A stretch of 52,448 nucleotides of DNA from an uncultured Lachnospiraceae bacterium (GTDB lineage: Bacteria; Bacillota; Clostridia; Lachnospirales; Lachnospiraceae). The DNA lies in contig CAKRFU010000021.1 in the NCBI GenBank assembly GCA_934320845.1, positions 1 to 52,448 on the forward strand, given 5' to 3'. A model generated the notes under the pieces. It was not told the DNA's origin. It searched no databases and saw only the letters and a program-made list of their open reading frames with translations. Position numbers and translations under genes: made by a program. This document shows positions 23,559 through 32,013 of the stretch, in pieces (position 1 is the first letter of the stretch; each line of letters opens with the position of its first letter).

Positions 23559-25715
23559 ATGAAAAGATCTTATTCAAACAGATTATTGTCATTGGCATTA
23601 GTGACAGTTATGGCATTTAGCAGTGTTCTGACTGGAAATGTTACTGGGCAGTCAGCTCAAGCAGCAAGTAAAAAAGTTACACTAAAGTTTAAGAAAAACT
23701 CTTATACGGTTAAAGAAAAGAAAACTTTATCTTTAAAGAGCCAAATTGCTCAAAAGAACATAGGCAAGGTTAAAAAGCTTGTATGGGCTTCAAAGAACAA
23801 GAAAATTGCAACAGTTTCAGCAAAAGGAATTGTTACAGGCGTGAAAGTGGGAAACACGGTTGTTACTTGCAAAGTACAGTATAAAGCTATAGGAAAGAAA
23901 ACATATCAGACAAAGAGCATTCAGACAAAGGTAAAAGTCAGTGCTGCTAGTTCTGCAGATGAAAAATTCACTGTAAAATGGAATGATAAATCAAATATTG
24001 GACCTGAGAGGACTGTTTCTATTGTCGGAGGGACATCAGCAAGCATGACGGTTAAAGACAATGGTGAGATGCGTAAAGATTTATCGACACAGTATCTTAT
24101 TAAGAATGAAATGGGAACAGGTATCAATCTTGGAAATACTATGGAGGCTACAAAGGCAAGAGGTGAGATTGATAAGTTTAAAGAAGCTACAGATTTTGAG
24201 CAGGCATGGAGTGCACCGATAACAACACAGAAATATATAAACAGTGTACATAGTTATGGATTTAATACGATCCGTATTCCGGTAGCATGGTCCAGTATGA
24301 TATCTAAGGACGGAAATTATACTATCAGTGATAAGATGCTCGGCAGAGTAGAAGAAATTGTAAACTATGCATTAAATAATGGTATGTATGTAATTATCAA
24401 TGACCATTATGATTATGGCTGGTGGGGAATGTTTGGCTCAAGTGATGAGACTATCAGAGCAAAAGCATGGAAAAAGTATGAAGCGATTTGGACACAGATT
24501 TCAGAGCGTTTTAAAAATTATTCAGACCATTTGATTTTTGAGTCAGCCAATGAGGAACTTACAAATCATATGAATGACGCAAACTTAGGTTTGAACACAG
24601 CGATAAATCCGGAGACGGAGACTTATGACGGCAGTTATCCGACAGGAACATTGACATTGGAACAGTGTTATGAAACAGCAAATAAGATAAATCAGACATT
24701 TGTAAATGTTGTAAGAAAGTCTGGTGGAAACAATGAATATCGTCATCTTTTGATTGCAGGATTTGGAACAAATATTAATAACACAGTTAACAGCAGTTAT
24801 GTGATGCCGACAGATACAGTTAAAGAAAATGGAAATACAAAGCTCAGTGTTTCAGTACATTACTATGATCCTTGGGAGTTCTGTGGAGATGGAATGAGTG
24901 GAGCTGTTTACACTGACAAAGATAAAGCAGCAACAGAAAAACAATTTGCTAAATTAAAGAAGTTTACAGACCAGGGATATGGTGTGATAGTTGGAGAGTT
25001 TGGTGTATGCAATCCTTTACAGGATGGTGTAACTAAATGGTTACAGGATACAATGGAGATAGCAGCTAAAAATGGATGTATTCCACTTTTATGGGATACA
25101 CCGGGCACATACTTTGACCGTGAAGCATGTGTTATGCAGTTTAAAGATGTTGCAGAAATGTACAATTCCATTACAGGCGCTAAAGGAGATACAAATATAA
25201 ATTCCAATACAGGTTTTGTAAAAGCAGATGTTAATTATTATACTACACTGCCTGAAAGTGCAAAACAGGTATTCAAGTGGAAAGGTGAATGGAAGAAAAA
25301 TGATGGAAGCAACATCGGATTGGATGGAAATATAGTAACTTCATCAGGCATAGAGCAGTTTATCAAGACAGACAGTGTAAGTGAGAATGAAGGTATAACT
25401 TTCAACGATTGGGGTTATCAGGCTTTCTTAAAACTTGATTGGTCAAAATATAAGAATCCTGTTGTATATTGTACATTCAAAGAGGATACTGCAGATGCAG
25501 TAGGTGAAATGCAATTTGCGACGACAAAGAAAGTAAATGGTTCTATTAAAGATACAGTTACTTTAGATTATGCAGCTTGGAATGGTAAATATGTTTCAAT
25601 TCCCGCAAGTATATTAAATACTTTGCAGACAGATGCAGAAAGAAAATATATGTATTTTACATTTGGAAATGCTCCAGTAGTCACAAGCATTACGGTTTAT
25701 GATTTGGGAGAGTAA
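23559..25715 (+). CDS. Secreted GH5 endoglucanase-type glycosidase with Big_2 and C-terminal module
   Basis: A 718-residue secreted beta-glycanase. Signal peptide 1-36, a Lys-rich Big_2 domain about 37-125 ending in a joining segment (KWNDKSNIG ... DNGEMRKDL), then the GH5 barrel about 175-545. Motifs: MGTGINLGNTMEA, IRIPVAWS, VIINDHYDYGWWG, acid/base Glu332 in ESANEEL, HYYDPWEF, nucleophile Glu480 in GEFGVC. The last 150 residues (about 565-718) form a separate beta-rich module starting at VFKWKGEW, shared with the GH5 protein at 29042. Cellulose, beta-glucan or mannan are possible substrates. ATG follows GAGGAGAG. No wall-sorting motif. Confidence 0.92.
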   Translation: MKRSYSNRLLSLALVTVMAFSSVLTGNVTGQSAQAASKKVTLKFKKNSYTVKEKKTLSLKSQIAQKNIGKVKKLVWASKNKKIATVSAKGIVTGVKVGNTVVTCKVQYKAIGKKTYQTKSIQTKVKVSAASSADEKFTVKWNDKSNIGPERTVSIVGGTSASMTVKDNGEMRKDLSTQYLIKNEMGTGINLGNTMEATKARGEIDKFKEATDFEQAWSAPITTQKYINSVHSYGFNTIRIPVAWSSMISKDGNYTISDKMLGRVEEIVNYALNNGMYVIINDHYDYGWWGMFGSSDETIRAKAWKKYEAIWTQISERFKNYSDHLIFESANEELTNHMNDANLGLNTAINPETETYDGSYPTGTLTLEQCYETANKINQTFVNVVRKSGGNNEYRHLLIAGFGTNINNTVNSSYVMPTDTVKENGNTKLSVSVHYYDPWEFCGDGMSGAVYTDKDKAATEKQFAKLKKFTDQGYGVIVGEFGVCNPLQDGVTKWLQDTMEIAAKNGCIPLLWDTPGTYFDREACVMQFKDVAEMYNSITGAKGDTNINSNTGFVKADVNYYTTLPESAKQVFKWKGEWKKNDGSNIGLDGNIVTSSGIEQFIKTDSVSENEGITFNDWGYQAFLKLDWSKYKNPVVYCTFKEDTADAVGEMQFATTKKVNGSIKDTVTLDYAAWNGKYVSIPASILNTLQTDAERKYMYFTFGNAPVVTSITVYDLGE

Positions 25716-25772
25716 AATTATAAAGATGTTGTTCGCATATTTAATTTTAATTTGTTCAGTATTGAGTAAAGT

Positions 25773-25825
25773 GTTGTGCAAAGTGTTATAAAATGTTAAA
25801 ATAATACTTGAAAGAGTTGTGCAAC
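25773..25825 (+). promoter_or_regulatory. Two TTGTGCAA motifs upstream of the duplicated-domain gene
   Basis: GTTGTGCAAA (25773-25782) and GTTGTGCAAC (25816-25825), 43 bp apart (four helical turns), in the 281-bp gap before the ATG at 25997. The same word is at 22345. Candidate activator or repressor sites; a leader of over 100 bases would follow. Confidence 0.35.
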
Positions 25826-25996
25826 ATAGTTGAAAAAGATATAAACATTTGATATAGTATCTAATGTTTAAATATATGTATATAAATGAAGGTATGATGG
25901 GGACTTTTATTAAACAACAAAGTTTCAGTAAATATATTATAACGTTTGTTTATATACAACGACTCAATAATTTTAATAATAAGGAGGAATTTGAAA

Positions 25997-27454
25997 ATGA
26001 GAAAACAGACAAAAAAAGTTTTGTCTATCGTTATGTCTGCTGCATTAGCAATCACAGCAGGAGCAGGCATTAATTTGACAAAGTCGTCAGCAGCAGATAC
26101 AAAGCCAAGCTTTACTGCAAAACTTAAGCAGAATGGTAACCTTTGGGGATGGGGAAATGATCCGACAGGTGATAAAACTTCAATTGAAGTTTCTGATTTT
26201 GGCACATATACTTTGAGTGCTGATGCACCGAAAGATGCAGAAGATTTATCAACAGCAGGTGGAGCATTTTGGGTAGAAACTACTTTGGAAACAGTGCCAA
26301 CAGATTATGAAATCGTTACTAAGACAGTTAAAGTAGGCGATAAAGAATATGACTGGTCAAAAGCATCAGCAGTTATTGACAGTGGCTTTGTAAGATTAAG
26401 TGTTGCAAATCAGTGGGCAGAATCAGATAGTGGGAATCCACTTAAAGGACAGACTGTAGCAGTAAAAAAAGATGATAAGATTACATTTACATTTGAAGTA
26501 AAAGCAAAAGATAGTTCAAGTGATGTATCAACACCAGGTGCTATTACAACACCAGGTGCAATCACAACACCAGGTGCAGTAGAAACTCCAGCACCAACAC
26601 CAGAAGTAAAAGTTCCTACAGATGCTGATTTAGTAGGTACAGCACAGCTTGATTCACAGGCTAACGGATGGTGTGGAAACGATGATTGTACAAATGTTAA
26701 GGCTGACATAAAGGGAGCCGGAACATATACAGTATCTTCTACATGGGAAGAAGTTCAGGAAGATCCTCAGGCTTATTGTGCAATGACAATTGCAGATCTT
26801 AAACCTATTGCAGATTATGTTACATTCTCGAATGTTACAGTATGGGTTGACGGTAAAGTTGTAGATATTCCTGTAATTTATGGTGGTGATAAGGATTGTC
26901 GTATCCAGTTATGGAATACATGGGGAATTCCGGATAATGGAGATTCAGCAGCAGGTTCTGAGGTTCCAGCTAATTTCCCTGCATCATTCTATGAGATTAA
27001 AGTACAGTTTACAATCGGTCTTAGAGATACAGCTAGAGATTGGAAAGCAGAAGGTCATGATTCTTCTTTAATCTCTATGGATACAACTCAGCCAGATTAT
27101 GAACCAGCAAACAAGCCAGCTGAGCCAACACCAGCACCAACTCCAGCTCCAACAACAAAGCCTTCTACAACAAAGAATGCAGTTAAATCTCTTAAAGCTG
27201 CTAAAAAGTCAGTTACTGTAAAGAAGGGTAAGAAAGCTAATGTAACAGTTAAGGTTACAGCAAAAAATAACAAGAAAAAGACTACAGATAAAGTTACAGC
27301 TACAACAAGCAATAAGAAAGTTGCAAAGGTAGTTAAGACTACTGTTAAGGCAGGAAAGATTGTAGTTTCTGTAAAGGGTGTTAAGAAGGGAACTGCAAAG
27401 ATTACTGTTAAGGCAGCAAAGAAGAAAGCAGTAGTAACAGTTAAGGTTAAATAA
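25997..27454 (+). CDS. Secreted protein with duplicated unassigned beta domain and Lys-rich Big_2 end
   Basis: 485 residues, signal peptide 1-33. Domain A (about 36-165) and domain B (about 212-365) look like diverged copies: A has WGWGNDPTGD, GTYTLSAD and a late KITFTFEV strand; B has ANGWCGNDDC, GTYTVSST and a late YEIKVQFTI. They are separated by a TPGAI-repeat/Pro linker (about 175-205). A second Pro/Thr linker leads to a Lys-rich Big_2-like domain (about 395-485) like those of neighbouring proteins. No catalytic motif is seen. Aromatic-rich twin domains beside two GH5 enzymes suggest a glycan-binding role, an inference. AAGGAGG sets the ATG at 25997. Confidence 0.75.
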   Translation: MRKQTKKVLSIVMSAALAITAGAGINLTKSSAADTKPSFTAKLKQNGNLWGWGNDPTGDKTSIEVSDFGTYTLSADAPKDAEDLSTAGGAFWVETTLETVPTDYEIVTKTVKVGDKEYDWSKASAVIDSGFVRLSVANQWAESDSGNPLKGQTVAVKKDDKITFTFEVKAKDSSSDVSTPGAITTPGAITTPGAVETPAPTPEVKVPTDADLVGTAQLDSQANGWCGNDDCTNVKADIKGAGTYTVSSTWEEVQEDPQAYCAMTIADLKPIADYVTFSNVTVWVDGKVVDIPVIYGGDKDCRIQLWNTWGIPDNGDSAAGSEVPANFPASFYEIKVQFTIGLRDTARDWKAEGHDSSLISMDTTQPDYEPANKPAEPTPAPTPAPTTKPSTTKNAVKSLKAAKKSVTVKKGKKANVTVKVTAKNNKKKTTDKVTATTSNKKVAKVVKTTVKAGKIVVSVKGVKKGTAKITVKAAKKKAVVTVKVK

Positions 27455-27579
27455 TAAAGTGACCTGGGCGAAAGCAGGGGATGCTTCTTGACATAAGGTC
27501 AGGAAGATGTACTTTAAAAAGTTTAATAAGTCAAAATTTGAAATTTTATTATAATAAAATGAGAATTATTGAGTCAATA

Positions 27580-27620
27580 TAAAAATTCCAGGGCATTATA
27601 ATTGCCTTGGGATTTTTATT
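27580..27620 (+). terminator. Intrinsic terminator
   Basis: TAAAAATTCCAGGGCA / TGCCTTGGGATTTTTA with G-U pairs, followed by a T-rich end. It separates 25997-27454 from the next operon. Confidence 0.75.
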
Positions 27621-27669
27621 TAAAAATTATTAGACAACTTTGTTCGATATAAAAGGAGGAACAAATATT

Positions 27670-29019
27670 ATGAGAAAAGTATTTTCAAAGTTAATGTCAA
27701 CAACATTATCAGCTGCAATGCTTATAACACTTGGTGCAGGAACAGTTGGAAATGTTGCATCGGCAGCAGAGGATGATCAGGCAGATGTATCAGGAGTAAC
27801 ATACGGATATACAGCATATGTAGGATTTCAGACAGACGGACCATATGCTTACCGTGACCCTGTTTTAAGTGCAAACGGATTGACAAACAAGACATACAAA
27901 TATGAAACACAGGCAATGCTTCCAGTTGATAAGGCAGAAGTTGAAGCTACAGATGTTACAAGTGTAAATCCGGTTATGTCAGCAGAAGGTGAGTATACAA
28001 CATCTATTTCAGGAATCGACCTTGTTAATAAGAAAAATATTTCTAAAAAGGGAAGCGAGACAAAGGCTACAACATTTAACATGCTTTATGTTACAGTGGA
28101 TGTGCCGTTGACAAACAAGGGTGTTAAATTGACAGATGTTACATTAAAGGTTGACGGAAAGGTTGTAAGAACATTAAAAGAAGCTCCTAATAAGTCAGAT
28201 GCAAAAGATGGATATCAGTTTATGATTGCAGATAATTATGCACCTGCTGACGGTACAGATGCTTCTGAAATTTTTAATGCAAATGACAAATTAGAAGTAT
28301 TACCTACATCAAGCATTGAAATCTCATATAAGATTAGTGGTGGAGACTGGTCAAAGCTTCCTTTAGCCGGAACTATGGGAATGAAGTTCTCAGAGGGTGA
28401 TTTTACATATCAGGTAACTCAGCCGGCATCTTCAACTACAGAGGGAAAAGTACAGCTTACAGGACTTTCTACGGAAGGAAAAGCAAAGAGTGCAATTGAA
28501 GTACCAGCTACTGTAAATGAAACAAAGATTACAAATGCAGCATATAAAGTTACAGGACTTAAGAGCGGTGCATTTAAGGCAAGCAGCATAAAATCAGCAG
28601 ACTTAACAAAGGCAGTTAACATTAAGTCAATCCCATCAAATACTTTCAATGGCTGCAAGAATCTTACAACAGTTAAGTTGAACAGTGTAATAAAGAGTAT
28701 TGGTTCAAGCGCATTTGCAGGCTGCACAAGCTTAAAGACATTTGCAACGGGCAAAGCTACAGCTTCAATTGGTTCTAAAGCATTTAGCGGATGTACAAAA
28801 TTACAGTCAGTTACATTATCAAAAGCTACAAAGAAAATCGGTTCAAGTGCATTCTTAAATTGCAAAAATATTACTAAGCTTGTTGTTAATCAGAAAGTTA
28901 AGGTAAGCAAAAATGCATTTAAGGGCTGCAAAAAGACAATTAAAGTATCAGGAAAGGCTGCAAACAAGAAATATACAGTTGAGCAGATTAAAAAATCAGG
29001 ATACAAGAAAGTAAAGTAG
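27670..29019 (+). CDS. Secreted protein with unassigned N-terminal domain and LRR_5 repeats
   Basis: 449 residues, signal peptide about 1-32. An N-terminal beta-rich region (about 40-250) opens with YGYTAYVGFQTDGPYAYRD, rich in aromatic residues; I do not recognise a family. From about 280 to 430 there are BspA-type LRR_5 repeats with the FxGCxxLxxVxL pattern (FNGCKNLTTVKL, FAGCTSLKTF, FSGCTKLQSVTL, FLNCKNITKL). The protein ends in a short Lys-rich tail. LRR_5 repeats usually mediate surface binding. AAAGGAGGAAC (27652-27662) sets the ATG at 27670; the GH5 gene follows after 22 bases, so the two are probably one operon. Confidence 0.8.
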   Translation: MRKVFSKLMSTTLSAAMLITLGAGTVGNVASAAEDDQADVSGVTYGYTAYVGFQTDGPYAYRDPVLSANGLTNKTYKYETQAMLPVDKAEVEATDVTSVNPVMSAEGEYTTSISGIDLVNKKNISKKGSETKATTFNMLYVTVDVPLTNKGVKLTDVTLKVDGKVVRTLKEAPNKSDAKDGYQFMIADNYAPADGTDASEIFNANDKLEVLPTSSIEISYKISGGDWSKLPLAGTMGMKFSEGDFTYQVTQPASSTTEGKVQLTGLSTEGKAKSAIEVPATVNETKITNAAYKVTGLKSGAFKASSIKSADLTKAVNIKSIPSNTFNGCKNLTTVKLNSVIKSIGSSAFAGCTSLKTFATGKATASIGSKAFSGCTKLQSVTLSKATKKIGSSAFLNCKNITKLVVNQKVKVSKNAFKGCKKTIKVSGKAANKKYTVEQIKKSGYKKVK

Positions 29020-29041
29020 ACTAGAAAGGCGGACTATAACT

Positions 29042-31462
29042 GTGAGAAAAAATATCAGAAAAACTTTAGTGTCATTGTCTCTCATAGCTTCATTGGTTGT
29101 TACAGGTGTAAGTGTCAACCAGAGTGCTAAAACAGTACAGGCAGCAAAGAAAACTGTTGTCAAGATAAACAAAACCAGTGTTAAGGTAAAACACGGAAAG
29201 ACTCAGACATTAAAAGTTACGGTGAAGAATGGTAAACTTAAATCAAAAAGTTTTTCTTCATCTGACAAGAATGTAGCAAATGTTACAAGTAAAGGTGTTG
29301 TAAAGGGTGTACTTGAAGGAAAGGCAACAGTTAAATGTGTTGTTAAGTATATTGAGGCAGGAAAGAAAAAAGTAAAATCAAAGACATTTAAGTGCAAAGT
29401 AACAGTTTATGATACTTTGTATCCTGTAAAAACAGTAGAAAAAGAGGAAGCATATAAGACAAGCAGTGAGACAGATGGTCTTAGTCATGATAGTAAAGAT
29501 GTTGTAACAGGCTTTGCAAATAAAGATAATGTCACATTACAGATGAAATATAATGACAAGTCAAATATAAGTGACAAGGCTGTCAGCTTTACTCCAAAGG
29601 GCGGCACAAAGAAGATTACTAAAAAAGATAATGGTTCAATGAGAAGAGATCTCAGTGCGCAGTATTTACAGCAGTACGAGATGGGAACAGGTATCAACCT
29701 TGGTAATACAGAAGAAGCTGTTTATGGTGTTGGCTCAAAACTTGATGTGATTGCAGGAAAAGATGAAACTGCTTATGATAAAGCATGGGGTCAGCCTGAG
29801 ATTACAGAAGAGTATTTTAAACAGCTTCATTCTTATGGTATCAATACAGTACGTATTCCTGTAGCTTGGTCAAACGGAGACAAGGATGACGGAACGTACA
29901 CAATTGATTCCAAACTTCTTGCCCGTGTTGAGCAGTTGACAAACTGGGCATTGAATCAGGGAATGTATGTTATTATCAACGATCACTGGGATAATCAGTG
30001 GTGGGGTCAGTTTGGTGCCGCTACAAAAGATGCAGCAGGAAACAAAGTTGCAGATAAAAAAGTACGTGCTAATGCATGGAAACGTTATGAAAGATACTGG
30101 ACACAGATTGCTAACCGTTTCAAAAATTATTCTGATCATGTTATTTTAGAGAGCGCAAATGAAGAGTTAGGTGAGAGATTAAATGATAAAATTAGTATCT
30201 ACACCGGATATTCTAAAACGACTAGCGAAAGCGAACTTTCTAAGTGGTCAGGAGGAAAATATACAAAAGATTATACTCAGGCCGGAAATCTTACATTATT
30301 GGAACAGTATGAGACTACAAATAAAATTAATCAGAAATTTGTAGACATTATCCGCAAAACAGGCGGAAACAACACATACAGACATCTTTTGATAGCAGGT
30401 ATTGATACAAATATTAAAAACACTTGTAACGAAATTACTTATACTGAAGATAAGGATGGCGATGGAGTTAAAGAAAAATATACTGTAGAAAATCCATTTA
30501 AGATGCCAACAGATTTGACTTGTAATGGAAAGAATCGTTTATTTGTATCATTACATTATTATACTCCATGGGATTTCTGTGGTGATGGTGGTAGTGGCTC
30601 TTATACATATGGTGATCAGGCTAAATTAAGAGAGGAACTTTCACCATTGAAAAAATTCAGTGATGATGGTTACGCTGTTATCTTAGGTGAATGTGGAGTT
30701 TGCAGCCCAATGACAGTTACAGGTAGTGTAAGTAAGTGGTTTGAAGATACATTTACAATGTGCAGACAGTACCGTATTGTACCTGTAATGTGGGAAACAG
30801 GTCAGTTCTTTGACCGTTCAAATGGAAATCTTAAATTTAGAGATTTAGGAGAATTTTGGAACGCTACAAACGTAAATGCGGAAGGTGTTTATGCAAGTGG
30901 TAATACAGATATTAAGAATGTTACAGGAAAGATTGATGTATCTAAAGTTGTGACAGATATACCAAGCACTTCACCTGTTTGGAGCTGGGAAGGTATCTGG
31001 TATAAGAATGGTGGAGATTCTGCCGTTGGTTCAGACCGTTACAGTGCAAATCCTACAACAGGTTCTAAAGCAGCAGATTTTGTACCTGTATCAAAATGCA
31101 TTCCTACAGTAGACGGAGATACTACAGAGGTTAAGTTTGATGAGACAGGATACCAGATGTTTATCAAGCTGGATTATACAAAATACACAAATCCATGCTT
31201 AGTAGTGAAATTTGCAGATGAAACTTTAGATCCTGCAAACTACAAGAGCGAAAAAGAGGATAATGTAGGGCATATCCAGTTGGGAACAGCCGGAACTCCA
31301 TCATTTAATGATATATTAGACATTGATTTGAAGGATTTTGACGGAAAGGCAATCAAGATTAACGATGGCGGAGTTATTGCAAATGCTGCAACACCATGGG
31401 TTAGCTTGACATTCAGCGGAAGACCTACAGTTACAGGCGTATATGTATATGACGCAAAATAA
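29042..31462 (+). CDS. Secreted GH5 glycosidase with Big_2 and C-terminal module (second copy)
   Basis: An 806-residue paralogue of the GH5 protein at 23559. Signal peptide about 1-35, Big_2 domain 36-128, joining segment with the same NDKSNIS ... DNGSMRRDL pattern, GH5 barrel about 210-610. Motifs: MGTGINLGNTEEA, IRIPVAWS-like, VIINDHWDNQWWG, acid/base Glu374 in ESANEEL, HYYTPWDF, nucleophile Glu550 in GECGVC (Cys where the other has Phe). The C-terminal module (about 640-806) matches that of the first enzyme (GYQMFIKLDYTKY). Insertions at SIYTGYSKTTS and a YTEDKDGDGVKE loop, perhaps Ca2+-binding, lengthen it. GTG start behind AAAGGCGG. Confidence 0.92.
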   Translation: MRKNIRKTLVSLSLIASLVVTGVSVNQSAKTVQAAKKTVVKINKTSVKVKHGKTQTLKVTVKNGKLKSKSFSSSDKNVANVTSKGVVKGVLEGKATVKCVVKYIEAGKKKVKSKTFKCKVTVYDTLYPVKTVEKEEAYKTSSETDGLSHDSKDVVTGFANKDNVTLQMKYNDKSNISDKAVSFTPKGGTKKITKKDNGSMRRDLSAQYLQQYEMGTGINLGNTEEAVYGVGSKLDVIAGKDETAYDKAWGQPEITEEYFKQLHSYGINTVRIPVAWSNGDKDDGTYTIDSKLLARVEQLTNWALNQGMYVIINDHWDNQWWGQFGAATKDAAGNKVADKKVRANAWKRYERYWTQIANRFKNYSDHVILESANEELGERLNDKISIYTGYSKTTSESELSKWSGGKYTKDYTQAGNLTLLEQYETTNKINQKFVDIIRKTGGNNTYRHLLIAGIDTNIKNTCNEITYTEDKDGDGVKEKYTVENPFKMPTDLTCNGKNRLFVSLHYYTPWDFCGDGGSGSYTYGDQAKLREELSPLKKFSDDGYAVILGECGVCSPMTVTGSVSKWFEDTFTMCRQYRIVPVMWETGQFFDRSNGNLKFRDLGEFWNATNVNAEGVYASGNTDIKNVTGKIDVSKVVTDIPSTSPVWSWEGIWYKNGGDSAVGSDRYSANPTTGSKAADFVPVSKCIPTVDGDTTEVKFDETGYQMFIKLDYTKYTNPCLVVKFADETLDPANYKSEKEDNVGHIQLGTAGTPSFNDILDIDLKDFDGKAIKINDGGVIANAATPWVSLTFSGRPTVTGVYVYDAK

Positions 31463-31541
31463 TATGATGCAAGGGTCAAAAGAACTTTTGCACCAATCAT
31501 CATAATGTTTATTGGTTGTAAAGCAACAGATAAACTGATAT

Positions 31542-31577
31542 AAAAAAGAGTTGTCGAGTAATCGGCAGCTCTTTTTT
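31542..31577 (+). terminator. Intrinsic terminator closing the GH5 locus
   Basis: AAAAAAGAGTTGTCG / CGGCAGCTCTTTTTT, with A and T runs on both sides. Confidence 0.88.
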
Positions 31578-31717
31578 GTGGGTAGGGAAATTTTTATTCC
31601 ACAAACCACTATTCAATGACAATCTAATGTGTTATCATATCTATGTATAGCTTTAAATTTGGGATTTGAATTTTATGAATGATTTTCAATAAGTGAATTT
31701 AAGACGGGGGTGGTTAT

Positions 31718-31972
31718 TTGTTTAGAAAGCCTGTAAAAGGAAAGAAAGCGAAAACCATATCGTGTAAAGAGGTACATTTGAAAGAGCAAGTTTCGGACAT
31801 GGTCTATAAAAATCCGGATATAAGGAGAGTGTCTCAGGCAGAAGTCATAGAAAAGACAAGCTATATACAGGTGATGGATGCGGATATAGAGGGGGCGTCT
31901 GTCAGGAGTACCAAAATAGGAAAAGCAGATAATGATATCACACTAAGCAATCTGTTTCATGATTTAAAATAA
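31718..31972 (+). CDS. Small protein of unknown function upstream of lytic transglycosylase
   Basis: 84 residues, basic N-terminus (MFRKPVKGKKAKTISCKEV), polar middle and an acidic end (NLFHDLK); no signal peptide or membrane helix. I do not recognise it. Start is TTG at 31718 behind GGGGGTGG with suitable spacing; no ATG is available nearby, so the start is less certain. It lies 41 bases before a lytic transglycosylase gene and probably shares its transcript, which hints at an accessory or chaperone-like role. Confidence 0.5.
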   Translation: MFRKPVKGKKAKTISCKEVHLKEQVSDMVYKNPDIRRVSQAEVIEKTSYIQVMDADIEGASVRSTKIGKADNDITLSNLFHDLK

Positions 31973-32013
31973 AATTTAGATGATTTTAGGAAAGGAGAAC
32001 AAGGGGGAGAAAA

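Noticed and set aside
25864..26073. 69-codon ORF overlapping the start of the duplicated-domain gene
   Set aside because: No ribosome site; it overlaps the signal peptide of the real gene in another frame.
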